This document shows, piece after piece, positions 48,737 through 58,202 of a stretch of 64,000 nt of DNA. Location of the stretch: contig NZ_JANBBF010000011.1 in assembly GCF_024648885.1 (NCBI RefSeq), positions 62,001-126,000 of the forward strand, read 5' to 3'. How positions within the stretch are numbered: the first letter of the stretch is position 1; each line of letters starts with the position of its first letter. The stretch is from Prauserella salsuginis. GTDB taxonomy: Bacteria > Actinomycetota > Actinomycetes > Mycobacteriales > Pseudonocardiaceae. A program made the translations under genes and the position numbers. A model generated the notes under the pieces. The model was not told the origin of the DNA. It did no database searches and saw only the letters and a program-made list of their open reading frames with translations.

Positions 48737-49516
48737 TCACGTCAGCAGGGACTCGACGCCGAGTTCCGCGGCGCGTTCGCGGGCGCGGGCGCTCAGGTCC
48801 GGGTCCTCGCCGACGCCCGCGGCCACGAGCCGTTCCCGCAGGTCGTCGTCGAGGTGGGCGAGCAGGTCGAACAGGGCGTGCCACAGGTCGTACTCGTCGG
48901 CCGCGTGGGCGTAGGCGGCGCACCGTTCGGCCGGCTGTCGTTCGACCAGCGCGCTCAGCGACGACTTGTCGTCGACGACGAACGCGACCTCGAGGACCTG
49001 GCGTTCGTTCAGCTCGGCCAGGCCCGCCTCGGCGATCTCGGCAGGCACGCCGCCGACGAACCGGCCGAGGGTGATCCAGTCCTCCCGTCTGCGGAGTTCC
49101 CTGCTGACGGCGGCGACCGTGTCCGGCGGCAGTGCGGAGATGATGTGGCCGGCCCTGCGCGGGTCGAGCTCCGCCGCGACGTCGGCCAGGAACGGTGCGG
49201 GCAACTTCAGCGCGATCGCCACGCCGCGGTCGCCGTCGAGCAGCCCGGCCAGGCGCGCGCTGAGCAGTGGTCCGAATGCCTTCTGCGCCAGCGTCACCAG
49301 CACCGGAACCGGGATGATCCCGCTGGCCGACACGAGCTTGCGCAGCACCGGCTGGTGCGCGCTGTGCAGGGTTTCGGTCGCCTGGTCTCGCAGCGTGCGG
49401 ATGTCGGCCGCCGGGACGTCCTGCAGGAACTCCAGGTGCTGCTCGGAAACGCCGAGCACCCGTGCGAGCTTGACGATCTCGGCGCGCGCGGCGAGCCGGT
49501 CGAGCGCCTCGGTCAC
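48737..49516 (-). CDS. Conserved cytosolic helical-repeat protein of unknown function
   Basis: 259 residues, no membrane segments. It is made of helical repeats with leucine-rich heptads, e.g. DPRRAGHIISALPPDTVAAVSRELRRREDW, here named by its ends; the arrangement is faintly reminiscent of the MgtE N-terminal superhelix but this is weak. GTG 49516 overlaps the stop of the small upstream gene (GTGA), so the two form a unit. Function unknown. Confidence 0.78.
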   Translation of the reverse strand: MTEALDRLAARAEIVKLARVLGVSEQHLEFLQDVPAADIRTLRDQATETLHSAHQPVLRKLVSASGIIPVPVLVTLAQKAFGPLLSARLAGLLDGDRGVAIALKLPAPFLADVAAELDPRRAGHIISALPPDTVAAVSRELRRREDWITLGRFVGGVPAEIAEAGLAELNERQVLEVAFVVDDKSSLSALVERQPAERCAAYAHAADEYDLWHALFDLLAHLDDDLRERLVAAGVGEDPDLSARARERAAELGVESLLT

Positions 49517-49737
49517 AGTCCCACCGCCTTGCGCACGGCCGGTCGGATGAAGAACGGGATGTGCGACAGCGCGCTGTCGGCGGATTCCCGCAACGCCGCG
49601 GCCTGTCGTCGCCGTGCCTGCCGCAGCGCGTCGGCGAGCACCTGTTTGTGCTCGCCGGGCAGGGCGTCGATGCCGGCGGGCAAGCCGTCGAAATGGGGCC
49701 CGTCGAGCTGTTCGGCGAGCGTGCGGTCCGTGGCCAT
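49513..49737 (-). CDS. Small conserved protein of unknown function
   Basis: 74 residues, helical, charged, ending with IPFFIRPAVRKAVGL, a short amphipathic segment that could touch a membrane. ATG 49737 is preceded by GGAGGGGACCG. First of a two-gene unit with the 259-residue protein and divergent from a dienelactone hydrolase-family gene. Confidence 0.72.
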   Translation of the reverse strand: MATDRTLAEQLDGPHFDGLPAGIDALPGEHKQVLADALRQARRRQAAALRESADSALSHIPFFIRPAVRKAVGL

Positions 49738-49785
49738 CGGTCCCCTCCGTGGGAGGCAGTGCAGGTGAGAGATAGTTTCGCACCT

Positions 49786-50499
49786 ATGGCACACGAGATC
49801 GACACGTCGACGATCGGTGTCGGCGGCCTGGGCGGGTATCTGGCACGGCCCGCGGAGCCGACGGGCGCGGGCATGCTGCTGCTGCCGATGATCACGGGCA
49901 TCGGACAGCGTGTCCGCGAGTTCGCGGGTGAGCTCGCCGAGGCCGGTGTGACGACACTGAGCTGGGATCCGTTCGACGGCGTGAGCATGGACGAGCACGA
50001 CCGCGACACCATGGTCGAGCTGATGAACGGCCTCGACGACGAGACGTGCCTGGCCGAGATGCGGCGGCTGCTGGATCACATGTTCGGTGAGCTCGGACTG
50101 GAGAAGGTGGGCGTGATCGGCTACTGCCTCGGCGGGCGGTTCGCGCTGCTGCTGGGTGCGCGGGACGAGCGGCTGGCGAACGTCGTGGCCTACCACCCGA
50201 CGGTGCCCGTCACGCCCGCGGACAACCACACGGTGGACCCGTTCGAGCAGACTCCGCGGATCACCGCGCCGGTCATGATGCTCTACCCCGGGCAGGACAC
50301 GATCGTGCCCCACGAGGCGTTCTTCCGGCTGCAGGACGGTCTGCAGTCGCGCAGCGGTGCCGCCAGCATCGTGCACCTGTATCCCGAGGCCCACCACGGC
50401 TTCAGCGACACCCGTAGTCACAGTGCCGAGGTCAACGAGGCCGCCTACGCCGTGTCACAACCCCAGGTGCTGTCGTTCATCCGGGCCACGGCCACCTGA
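49786..50499 (+). CDS. Dienelactone hydrolase family protein
   Basis: 237 residues, alpha/beta-hydrolase. Nucleophile elbow IGYCLGGRFALL (Cys, as in dienelactone hydrolases), acid residue near LYPGQDTIVP and His in PEAHHGFSD. Could open lactones such as dienelactone, but this family is broad. TAGTTT at 49773-49778 is a fair -10 and would place transcription start at the ATG, a possible leaderless message. Confidence 0.9.
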   Translation: MAHEIDTSTIGVGGLGGYLARPAEPTGAGMLLLPMITGIGQRVREFAGELAEAGVTTLSWDPFDGVSMDEHDRDTMVELMNGLDDETCLAEMRRLLDHMFGELGLEKVGVIGYCLGGRFALLLGARDERLANVVAYHPTVPVTPADNHTVDPFEQTPRITAPVMMLYPGQDTIVPHEAFFRLQDGLQSRSGAASIVHLYPEAHHGFSDTRSHSAEVNEAAYAVSQPQVLSFIRATAT

Positions 50500-50517
50500 T
50501 CCCTGGCGCGCCCCCAG

Positions 50518-50554
50518 GGGCACCTTGGTTGCACTCAACGCCACCAAAGTGCCC
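50518..50554. terminator. Imperfect palindrome with GGGGCACnTTGGT core
   Basis: Arms GGGCACCTTGGTTG (50518-50531) and CCACCAAAGTGCCC (50541-50554) pair at 12 of 14 positions across a nine-base loop. It lies 18 bp behind the hydrolase stop, with outer C/G runs extending the stem. It can act as a terminator; similar sequences in related genomes, as far as I recall, are dispersed intergenic repeats. Confidence 0.7.
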
Positions 50555-50634
50555 TTGGGGGCACAACCGCGGCTGCGGAGGTGATGGCCGCGTTGCACGC
50601 CTGTGAGTGATCACGGGTGGCACAATGTGCGGCC

Positions 50635-51429
50635 ATGACCACCGGAACGCCGCAGGCCGGGCGCCGGCCGAGCCTCGTCGACCTGGCGATGCTCGTCCTC
50701 GCCGTCGGCTCCGTGGCGCTGCTGTGCTATCTGCTGTTCGCCGACGTCTCCGCCGAGACGACGCACACGATCTTCATCATCGACACCGCCATCTGCGGCG
50801 TGTTCCTCGTCGAGTTCCTGTGGCGCTGGCACAAGGCAAGCTGGGACAAGATGTTCCCGGTCCGCGGGTGGTACGAGATCCTCGGCATGATCCCGATCGC
50901 CCACCCGGCGCTGCGTGGTTTCCGGCTGCTGCGCATCGTCGTGGTGGTCGTGCGGCTGGCGCGCACCGCCGATCGCGCCTTCGGGGAACGGTTCACGCAG
51001 AAGCTCGTCGAGCGGTATTCGACGACGATCGTGCAGTCCATCAAGAAGCCCATAACCGTCGTCGTGCTCGACGAGGTGGTGAAGGTCCTCGAGACCGGCA
51101 ACTATCCGGAGAACCTCGCGCGGTCCCTGGCTCAGAACCAGGACATGCTGCGCGAGATCGTCACCGAGAAGCTCAGGAACGACCCGCAGGCGGGCCGGTT
51201 CTCGCGACTGCCGTTCCACGACGAGGTCGTCCACTCGGTGACCGACACGGTGATCCGCATCGTGCTGGAGGTGCTCGCCGACGAGCGGATCGACCACTTC
51301 TTCGCCGAGGTCGTGCGGGAGAACCGGCAGCAGATCCGCGAAGCCGTCACGCTCGGACTGCACGAGAAGGACGATCCCGAGCTCGCCGAGCAGTTGCCGG
51401 CCCGGCCGGAGCGGTCGCTCTACAGCTGA
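50635..51429 (+). CDS. Ion-transporter-like membrane protein (voltage-sensor-like domain)
   Basis: 264 residues. Four hydrophobic segments in the first ~120 residues, with an Arg-rich last helix (FRLLRIVVVVVRLARTADRAF) like the S4 of voltage sensors, then a long soluble helical tail. No pore loop with a selectivity filter is visible, so it may be a voltage-sensor-only protein or a regulator. ATG 50635 is favoured; GTG 50617 is possible. Confidence 0.75.
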   Translation: MTTGTPQAGRRPSLVDLAMLVLAVGSVALLCYLLFADVSAETTHTIFIIDTAICGVFLVEFLWRWHKASWDKMFPVRGWYEILGMIPIAHPALRGFRLLRIVVVVVRLARTADRAFGERFTQKLVERYSTTIVQSIKKPITVVVLDEVVKVLETGNYPENLARSLAQNQDMLREIVTEKLRNDPQAGRFSRLPFHDEVVHSVTDTVIRIVLEVLADERIDHFFAEVVRENRQQIREAVTLGLHEKDDPELAEQLPARPERSLYS

Positions 51430-51532
51430 GAACGTCCGCCGCGGGTGTCGACGGTCCTGCCACGGCGGAGCCGGTCCTGCCGCTGCGGGAGCCGGCCGCG
51501 TGGCCGGTGAGCGTCCGAACGGGCCGGCGCGG

Positions 51533-54004
51533 TCACGTCCTGCGTTTCGTCCCGCGGGTCGGGGTGGCGGTGCGCGGGTCGTCGGGCCACGGGTGTTTCG
51601 GGTACCGGCCGTGCAGTTCGGCGCGCACCGAGGCGTAGCCGGAGTCCCAGAACGAGTCCACATCGGACGTCACGGCGGCGGGTCTGCCCGCGGGGGAGAG
51701 CAGGTGCAGCACGACGGGCACCGTCCCGCCGGCAATCCGCGGCGTGGCGCGCCAGCCGAAGGTCTCCTGGAGTTTCACCGCGAGCACGGGGTCGTCACCG
51801 GAGTAGTCCACGCGGACGCTGGAGCCGGACGGCACGTCGATGCGTTCCGGGGCGAGTTCGTCGAGCTTGCGTGCTTCCTGCCACGGCACCAGTCTGCGCA
51901 GTGCCGACGCCGTGTCGATGCGGGCCAGATCGGCTCTGCTGCGCGCGGCCGACAGCTCCGGTTCGAGCCATTCGCCGGCGCGGGCGAGCAGGGCGTCGTC
52001 GCCGACGTCCGGCCACGGTTCGCCCAGTCGAGCGTGCAGGAAGGCCAGCCGCTGCCGGAGGCGTACGGCACCGTCGGACCACGTCAGCACGCCGAGCTCC
52101 TCGTCGCGCAGTCCGTCGAGCAGGGCCTCCCGGACGCGCCGCGGGTCGGGGTCGGACAACCGGTGTTCGGCGAGGGTGATGGCGCCGAGCGCCCGCACCG
52201 ACCGGGCCACCACGTCCCCGCCCGTCCACGTGACCTCGTCGGACTCGGTCAGCAGCGTGGCCGCGATGCGGGTGGCCAGCTGCTCGTCGGCCCGCGCCGC
52301 CAGCCGCACGACGCCGTGGGGCCGGCCGGGTTCCCGGGTGGCGTCGGCGACGGCCAGCCATTCCGCATCGGCCAGGCGGCTGCCGGACGGCAGTTCCACC
52401 GCGGTGCCGCCCGCCATGAGATACACCTGCGACGACGCGTCCCGTCTGCGGGCGAGCCGTTCCGGGTAGGCGAGCGCCACGACCGCGGCGGCATCCTCCG
52501 CCGCGCCCTGTCCCTGTCCGTTTCGCCCCGAACGCCCGGCCGACCCCGCCAATCCGGCCAGGCGGCGTGCTTCGCGGTGCAGCCTGGAGGCTTCGGTCGA
52601 GCGGGACCGTCGCAGCTCCCGGAGTGTCTCCTCGACGTCGACGGCACTCCCAGTCCCGGAGTCGAGCAGCGCCACGACCTCGGCGGCCACGTCGGCGCCC
52701 GTCTCGTCGGCACCGTCAAGCAGCGCCCGCGCGAGCCGCGGATGCAGGCCGACGTCGGCGAGCCGGGCGCCACGTGCCGTCACGGTGCCGTCGGCGGCGA
52801 TCGCCCCGAGGGTGCGCAGCAGCTCGGCGCCGGCGGTCAGCGCGCCTTCCGGCGGCGGGTCCCACCACGACAGCCCGCGTCCGTCGGGTGTGGACCAGCA
52901 CGCCAGCTCCAGCGCAAGGCGCGCCAGCTCGGCGGTGCGGATCTCGGGCTCGGGGTAGGCGGGCAGACTCGACGTCTCGTACTCGGGCCAGCAGCGATAC
53001 GCCACGCCCGGCGCCTGCCTGCCGGCGCGGCCCGCCCGCTGCTGCGCGATCGCCCTGGGGGAACGCACGGTGACGAGCCCGGAAAGCCCGCGGCGGTGGT
53101 CGACCCGCGGTACCCGCGACAATCCGGAGTCGACGACGGCGCGCACCCCGGGCACGGTGAGGCTCGATTCGGCGACCGCGGTGGCCAGCACGACGCGCCG
53201 CCGTGGTCCCTCGGTCAGCGCGGCATCCTGGCGGGCGGCCGAGAGCCTGCCGTGCAGCGGCAGGACGTCGACGCCGGGCAGGTCGAGCGTCCGCGTGACC
53301 CGGCCGATCTCCGCCGCGCCGGGCAGGAACGCCAGCACGTCCCCGTCGGTCTCGGCCAGTGCCGTGGTGATCGTCCGGGCGACGCAGGCGTCGAGACGTT
53401 CGCCGCGTACGGGAGGCGAGTACCGCACGTCCACGGGGTGGGTCCGCGCGTCGGCTGTGATCACGGAGCAGTCGCCGAGCAGCGCGGCGAGCCGGTCGGA
53501 GGCGACGGTCGCCGACGTCGCCAGCAGGCGCAGCTCGTCGCGCAGGCCCGCGCGCACGTCGAGCAGCAGCGCGAGCAACAGGTCCGCGTCGAGGCGGCGT
53601 TCGTGACACTCGTCGAGCATCACCGCGGCGACGCCGGGCAGCTCCGGATCGCGCTGCACCCGCCGTACCAGCAGCCCCGTCGTGACCACCTCGATGCGCG
53701 TGCGCGCCGACGTCCTGCGGTCGCCGCGCACCGCGTACCCGACGGTCTCGCCGACCGGTTCGTCCAGCAGCGCGGCCATCCGGTTCGCGGCCGCCCGCGC
53801 GGCCAGCCGGCGGGGCTCGGCGACGACGATGCGCCCCGCCGTTCCCTGCTCGTCGAACGCCTGCGCCAGCGCGAGCGGTATCAGCGTCGTCTTGCCCGTG
53901 CCGGGCGGTGCGACGAGCACCGCCGCGCCGTCGGCCGCCAGCGCGGTGCAGACGTCGCCCGCGACCGCTCCGGCAGGCAGTTCCGGCAGCTCCGGCACCT
54001 GCAT
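51533..54004 (-). CDS. hrpB: ATP-dependent RNA helicase HrpB
   Basis: 823 residues. DEAH-box helicase: Walker A APPGTGKTTLIPLAL, DECHERRLDADLLLALLLD (motif II), ATSATV (III), AVAESSLTVPGVRAVVDSG (V) and QRAGRAGR (VI), then a helicase-associated domain and the HrpB-specific C-terminal region ending near YPKHPWPDDPRTATPT. Role in RNA metabolism is poorly defined in bacteria. Both ends fit the family length. Confidence 0.94.
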   Translation of the reverse strand: MQVPELPELPAGAVAGDVCTALAADGAAVLVAPPGTGKTTLIPLALAQAFDEQGTAGRIVVAEPRRLAARAAANRMAALLDEPVGETVGYAVRGDRRTSARTRIEVVTTGLLVRRVQRDPELPGVAAVMLDECHERRLDADLLLALLLDVRAGLRDELRLLATSATVASDRLAALLGDCSVITADARTHPVDVRYSPPVRGERLDACVARTITTALAETDGDVLAFLPGAAEIGRVTRTLDLPGVDVLPLHGRLSAARQDAALTEGPRRRVVLATAVAESSLTVPGVRAVVDSGLSRVPRVDHRRGLSGLVTVRSPRAIAQQRAGRAGRQAPGVAYRCWPEYETSSLPAYPEPEIRTAELARLALELACWSTPDGRGLSWWDPPPEGALTAGAELLRTLGAIAADGTVTARGARLADVGLHPRLARALLDGADETGADVAAEVVALLDSGTGSAVDVEETLRELRRSRSTEASRLHREARRLAGLAGSAGRSGRNGQGQGAAEDAAAVVALAYPERLARRRDASSQVYLMAGGTAVELPSGSRLADAEWLAVADATREPGRPHGVVRLAARADEQLATRIAATLLTESDEVTWTGGDVVARSVRALGAITLAEHRLSDPDPRRVREALLDGLRDEELGVLTWSDGAVRLRQRLAFLHARLGEPWPDVGDDALLARAGEWLEPELSAARSRADLARIDTASALRRLVPWQEARKLDELAPERIDVPSGSSVRVDYSGDDPVLAVKLQETFGWRATPRIAGGTVPVVLHLLSPAGRPAAVTSDVDSFWDSGYASVRAELHGRYPKHPWPDDPRTATPTRGTKRRT

Positions 54005-54078
54005 GCACGCCTCCCTGGACAGGGGTTTTACCCGGTTTACGTAGCCTAGAAGGGGACGAAACGCGAGGAAGGACCCCA

Positions 54079-54888
54079 GTGGGCGGAGCGGAACGCAACG
54101 CGCGTAAGCGGCGGCAGCAACAACAGCAGCAGGGCAAGAACGTCGTGGCCCAGGCGCGAGGCACGGCAGGCATGGGCGGCAAGCGGGTCGGCCTGATCGT
54201 CGGCGTCGTCGTGGTGGTCATCGCCGTGGTCGTCGGCGGTGTGCTGTGGACGAACGCGTCGAAGAACGAGACCCAGGGACAGACGATTCCGGTGGCGCAG
54301 CCCGCCGAGTCGCAGTACCCGGAGAAGCGGGACGGCGTCGTTGTCGAGACCGGCAACCCGGACGCGCCCGCGACGATCGACGTCTACGCCGACTTCCTCT
54401 GCCCGGCCTGCGGATCGTTCTACGAACGGTTCGGTGAGCAGATCCAGCAGAAGGTCAACGACGGTTCGCTGCTGGTGCGGACGCACCCGGTACCGATGCT
54501 CGTCGAGGCGTCGGACCCGCCCGGGTACTCGCTTGACGCGGCGAACGCCTCGTTGTTGGCCGCGGACGAGGGTGAGTTCACGGCCTTCCACGACAGCCTG
54601 TTCCAGAACCAGCCCGCCGAGGGCGGCCGCGGTTACGGTGACGACCAGCTCATCCGGCTGGGCAGGGACCTCGGCATCGCCAGTGACGCGTTCGTCAAGG
54701 GCGTCCGGAACGGTAAGTACGACGACGAGTTGACGTCGGAGTTCAACAAGACCGCCAGCAACCCGGACCTCATGCAGGAAGGCCCGCAGGGCAAGGGCTT
54801 CAGCACGCCGACCGTCACGCACAAGGGGAAGATCGTGGAGCTGGACGACAACTGGCTGGACCGGATCACCTCGGCGGGCGACAGCTGA
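54079..54888 (+). CDS. Membrane-anchored DsbA/thioredoxin-like oxidoreductase
   Basis: 269 residues. A basic Gln-rich N-terminus, one membrane helix (VGLIVGVVVVVIAVVVGGVLW, about residues 37-57), then an extracytoplasmic DsbA-type thioredoxin fold with CPAC in ADFLCPACGSFYERFG and cis-Pro in GFSTPTV. Probably handles disulphides of exported proteins. GTG 54079 has GAGGAAGG at correct spacing. It is divergent from hrpB; the gap has a short AT-rich segment with TTTTACCC. Confidence 0.9.
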   Translation: MGGAERNARKRRQQQQQQGKNVVAQARGTAGMGGKRVGLIVGVVVVVIAVVVGGVLWTNASKNETQGQTIPVAQPAESQYPEKRDGVVVETGNPDAPATIDVYADFLCPACGSFYERFGEQIQQKVNDGSLLVRTHPVPMLVEASDPPGYSLDAANASLLAADEGEFTAFHDSLFQNQPAEGGRGYGDDQLIRLGRDLGIASDAFVKGVRNGKYDDELTSEFNKTASNPDLMQEGPQGKGFSTPTVTHKGKIVELDDNWLDRITSAGDS

Positions 54889-54895
54889 CGTGCCC

Positions 54896-54968
54896 GCCGG
54901 CGCGCCGCACGCGCGGCGCGCCGGCGAGGGGAGCCGGGGCGGGCGAGTGAACCTGCCCACCCCGGCTC
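54896..54968. terminator. Two hairpins between convergent genes
   Basis: Hairpin 1: 12-bp perfect arms at 54896-54907 and 54914-54925. Hairpin 2: 14-bp arms at 54931-54944 and 54955-54968 with one mismatch. They separate the DsbA-like gene from the convergent siderophore-binding lipoprotein gene. Confidence 0.8.
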
Positions 54969-54974
54969 GCCGGA

Positions 54975-55973
54975 TCAGCCGCGGGCCGGGTCGACGCCGT
55001 ACTGCTCGGCGATGTCGTCGAGCATGGCGTGCGCGCCCTGCAGGCTCACCGAGACGTACCAGGTTTCGTCGTCGACGTCGGTGAGCTCGCCGGAGAGGCG
55101 GTCCCACAGCGGGTTCGACTCGAACTTCTCGCGCGGATCCGCGGCCTGCTGCGTGGGATCGGCGTAGGAGGAGACGAACACGCGGTCGGCGTCGAGCTTG
55201 CCGATGTCCTCCTGGCTGACGTCGACGTTGATCTCGTCCTTGGTGTCCGGTTGTCCTTCGGGGCGCTCGAGACCGACGTCACGCATGACGATCGCGGGGA
55301 AGGAGTCGCTCGCGTACAGGCGCACGGTCTGCTCGCCCTCGATGAACCGCACGAGCGAGTAGGTGGGCGTCTTGCCCTCCTTCTTCTTGATCGCCTCGCC
55401 GATCGCCTTGGCCCGCTGCTCGTAGGCGCTGATCTTCTGCTCGGCCAGCTCCTCCTTGCCGAGGGCTTCGGCCAGCAGGCGGATGTTCTCCTTCCACGTG
55501 GCGCCGGTCGACTCGCTGAACACGGTCGGGGCCACATTGGACAGCTTCGAGTGGATCTGTTCGTGGCGGATCTTCGCCGACACGATCAGGTCCGGCGCGA
55601 TGTCGTACAGCGCCTCGACGTCGGGGGAGTCGAGCTCACCGATCTGCTTGCCGCCTTCCAGGTAGCGGCTGTCGTCGCCGAGGTACTCGGGCACGCCGTC
55701 CGACGACGGGTACTGCGTGTAGGCCACGACCTCGGTTTCGAGTGCGGCGGCCGCATCGGCGAAGCTCGAGTCCAGTGCCGCGACGGTCTGCGGCTCACTC
55801 TCGATGGTGGTCTCGCCCATGGCGTCGGAAACGGTGCGGGGGAACCCTGACTGCCCCTGGCCGTTCGACGGTGTGCTTTCCTCCGACGCGCACGCGGTCA
55901 GGCCCAGGCATGCCGCGAGTCCGAGGGTCGCGGCCGTGACGGCCGTGCGCCGTCGATGAGACAAGAGCATCAT
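54975..55973 (-). CDS. Iron-siderophore ABC transporter substrate-binding lipoprotein
   Basis: 332 residues. Lipoprotein signal with lipobox LTACAS, then a class III (FecB/FhuD-like) binding fold: TVAALDSSFADAAAALETEVVAYTQYP, GELDSPDVEALYDIAPDLIVSAKIRHEQIHSKL and the long connecting helix. It would capture an Fe(III)-siderophore for the permeases encoded on the other side of the iron box. ATG 55973 is preceded by AAAGGTGGG. Confidence 0.92.
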   Translation of the reverse strand: MMLLSHRRRTAVTAATLGLAACLGLTACASEESTPSNGQGQSGFPRTVSDAMGETTIESEPQTVAALDSSFADAAAALETEVVAYTQYPSSDGVPEYLGDDSRYLEGGKQIGELDSPDVEALYDIAPDLIVSAKIRHEQIHSKLSNVAPTVFSESTGATWKENIRLLAEALGKEELAEQKISAYEQRAKAIGEAIKKKEGKTPTYSLVRFIEGEQTVRLYASDSFPAIVMRDVGLERPEGQPDTKDEINVDVSQEDIGKLDADRVFVSSYADPTQQAADPREKFESNPLWDRLSGELTDVDDETWYVSVSLQGAHAMLDDIAEQYGVDPARG

Positions 55974-55988
55974 TGCCCACCTTTCTGT

Positions 55989-56007
55989 TTCGGTTAGGCT
56001 TCCCTAA
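55989..56007. promoter_or_regulatory. Iron box (IdeR/DmdR/DtxR-type operator)
   Basis: TTCGGTTAGGCTTCCCTAA matches the actinobacterial iron-box consensus TTAGGTTAGGCTCACCTAA at 16 of 19 positions. It lies between the divergent lipoprotein and permease genes, so both should be repressed by Fe2+-loaded IdeR/DmdR and released under iron limitation. Confidence 0.88.
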
Positions 56008-56079
56008 CGAGCTTCGAGACCATAAACGAGCGTCGCCCCGTGCGGAAGGGGCAGCGCGACGATTTCAGGAGCGGACGAG

Positions 56080-57126
56080 ATGAACGCCACGCTCGCGGCG
56101 GAGCCGGCCCCGGCAGGCCGGCGTGCGCTGCATCGGCGGCGCACCCGGCGACTGCTGAGCCTGGCCGCCCTGGCAGGGGCGCTGGTCGTCGCCGCAGCGG
56201 CGAGCCTGGCCTACGGCGCTCACCCGGTGCCGCTGGAAGCGGTGTGGCAGGCGCTGGTCGCGCCCGCCGGTGGTGAGGACGACATCATCGTGCGGTCGCT
56301 GCGCGTGCCACGCACGGTCCTCGGCATCCTCGCCGGACTCGCGCTCGGTGCGGGCGGCGCGCTGATGCAGGGCCACACCCGCAATCCGCTCGCCGACCCC
56401 GGGCTGCTCGGGGTCAACCAGGGCGCGGCGCTCGGCGTCGTCACCGCCGTGGTCGTGTTCGACGTCACGGCGCTCGGCGGCTACATCTGGTTCGGCTTCG
56501 CCGGCGCGCTGATCGCCGCGGTGCTGGTGTTCGTGCTCGGCACCGTGCGCGGCGGTGCGACGCCGGTCACACTCGCGCTCGCGGGTGCCGCCGTCAGCGC
56601 CCTGCTGTACGGGCTGATCTCGGCCATCGTCCTCAGCGACCGCCAAGGCATGGACACCTACCGGTTCTGGCACGTGGGGTCGATCGCGGGCCGGGAGCTG
56701 GCCGTGGCGGGGCAGCTGGCCCCGTTCCTGATCGCGGGCTTCGTGCTGGCGCTGGCGAACACACCCGGGTTGAACAGTCTGGCGCTGGGCGAGGACGTGT
56801 CGACCGCGCTCGGCCGCCACGTGGGCCGCACCCGGCTGCTCGGTATCGCCGCGATCACGCTGCTCGTCGGTGCCGCGGTGTCGGCGTGCGGGCCGATCGC
56901 GTTCGTGGGGCTGCTCGTGCCGCACATGGCGCGGGTGGTCACCGGTCCCGACTACCGGTGGCTCGTGCCGTGCGCGGCGCTGCTCGGTGCCGTGCTGGTG
57001 CTCCTCGCTGACGTGCTCGGCCGGCTCGTCGCGGGTGACACGCTGGAGGTCGGCATCCTGCTGGCCGCGGTCGGCGCGCCCGGTTTCATCTATCTGGTCC
57101 GGCGGCGGGGGCTGAGCAAAATATGA
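56080..57126 (+). CDS. Iron-siderophore ABC transporter permease 1 (FecCD family)
   Basis: 348 residues, about 9-10 helices. FecCD signatures: LRVPRTVLGILAGLALGAGGALMQGHTRNPLADPGLLG, named here by its hallmark QGHTRNPLADP, and GPIAFVGLLVPHMAR, the coupling segment for the ATPase. ATG 56080 follows AGGAGCGG. Overlaps the next permease gene by four bases. Confidence 0.94.
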   Translation: MNATLAAEPAPAGRRALHRRRTRRLLSLAALAGALVVAAAASLAYGAHPVPLEAVWQALVAPAGGEDDIIVRSLRVPRTVLGILAGLALGAGGALMQGHTRNPLADPGLLGVNQGAALGVVTAVVVFDVTALGGYIWFGFAGALIAAVLVFVLGTVRGGATPVTLALAGAAVSALLYGLISAIVLSDRQGMDTYRFWHVGSIAGRELAVAGQLAPFLIAGFVLALANTPGLNSLALGEDVSTALGRHVGRTRLLGIAAITLLVGAAVSACGPIAFVGLLVPHMARVVTGPDYRWLVPCAALLGAVLVLLADVLGRLVAGDTLEVGILLAAVGAPGFIYLVRRRGLSKI

Positions 57127-58202
57127 GTGCGGTTCGGGACATCGAGTCCGTTCCAGGGCGCAAGCAGGTGCGCCTCGGCCGGCTGGCGTGGTCGCTGCGG
57201 CCGCGGTCGGCACTCGTTCCTGCGGTGTGCCTGGTGCTGCTCGTGCTGGTGGCGGCGTTGAACATCGGGCGCGGCAGTTCGGACATCGCGGTGTTCGACG
57301 TGCTGCGCACCCTCGCGGGCGGCGGCGACCACGCCGAGACGGGCATCATCTTCGACCTGCGGCTGCCCCGCACCCTGGCGGGTGTGCTCGTCGGCGCGGC
57401 GTTCGGATTGGCAGGGGCGCTGTTCCAGACCGTGGCGCGGAACCCACTGGCCAGCCCGGACATTCTCGGCATCACATGGGGCGCCGGTGTCGGGGCGGTG
57501 TCGGTGATCGTGATCGGCGGTTCGGCCGGGCAGGTCAGCGGTGTCGTCGCCGAACTCGGCGTGCCGTTGGCGGGACTGGCAGGTGGCCTGGTCGCGGGAC
57601 TGTTGCTGTACGCGCTCGCGTGGCGGCGGGGGCTGGACAGCTACCGGATGGTGCTGGTCGGGATCGGGCTGGCCGCGATCGGCCACAACGTCGTGTACTG
57701 GCTGCTGACCGTGGGTGACGTCGACGACGCCACGCGCGCGACGACGTGGATCGTCGGCAACCTGGCCGGCGTCGGCTGGGAGTCGATCGGGCCGCTGGCG
57801 CTGGCGCTGGTGCTGCTGGTCCCGGTGACGATCGCCGGTGTGCACACCCTCGGTGGCCTGCAGTTCGGCGACGACACGGCACGTGGCCTCGGCATCCGGG
57901 TCGACCGGACGCGCGCCGTGGTGCTGCTGCTGGCCGTGGCACTTGCCGCCGTGGCGACCGCCGTGGCCGGCCCGATCACGTTCGTCGCACTGGCGACGCC
58001 GCAGATCGCGCTGCGGCTCGTCCGCAGCCCCCAGCCGCCGATCGTCGGCTCGATGGTCCTGGGGGCACTGTTGACCGTGGGTGCCGACCTCGCCGTGCGG
58101 ACCGTGACCCCCGGCCTGCCGGTCGGTGTGCTCACGGCGATTCTCGGTGCGCCGTATCTGATCTTCCTGTTCCTGCGAACGCGCAAGGAGGCCCGCGCGT
58201 GA
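57123..58202 (+). CDS. Iron-siderophore ABC transporter permease 2 (FecCD family)
   Basis: 359 residues with the same architecture: LRLPRTLAGVLVGAAFGLAG, QTVARNPLASPDILGI, and GPITFVALATPQIALRL for ATPase contact. Forms a heterodimer with the preceding permease. ATG overlaps the previous stop (ATGA). Confidence 0.94.
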   Translation: MSAVRDIESVPGRKQVRLGRLAWSLRPRSALVPAVCLVLLVLVAALNIGRGSSDIAVFDVLRTLAGGGDHAETGIIFDLRLPRTLAGVLVGAAFGLAGALFQTVARNPLASPDILGITWGAGVGAVSVIVIGGSAGQVSGVVAELGVPLAGLAGGLVAGLLLYALAWRRGLDSYRMVLVGIGLAAIGHNVVYWLLTVGDVDDATRATTWIVGNLAGVGWESIGPLALALVLLVPVTIAGVHTLGGLQFGDDTARGLGIRVDRTRAVVLLLAVALAAVATAVAGPITFVALATPQIALRLVRSPQPPIVGSMVLGALLTVGADLAVRTVTPGLPVGVLTAILGAPYLIFLFLRTRKEARA

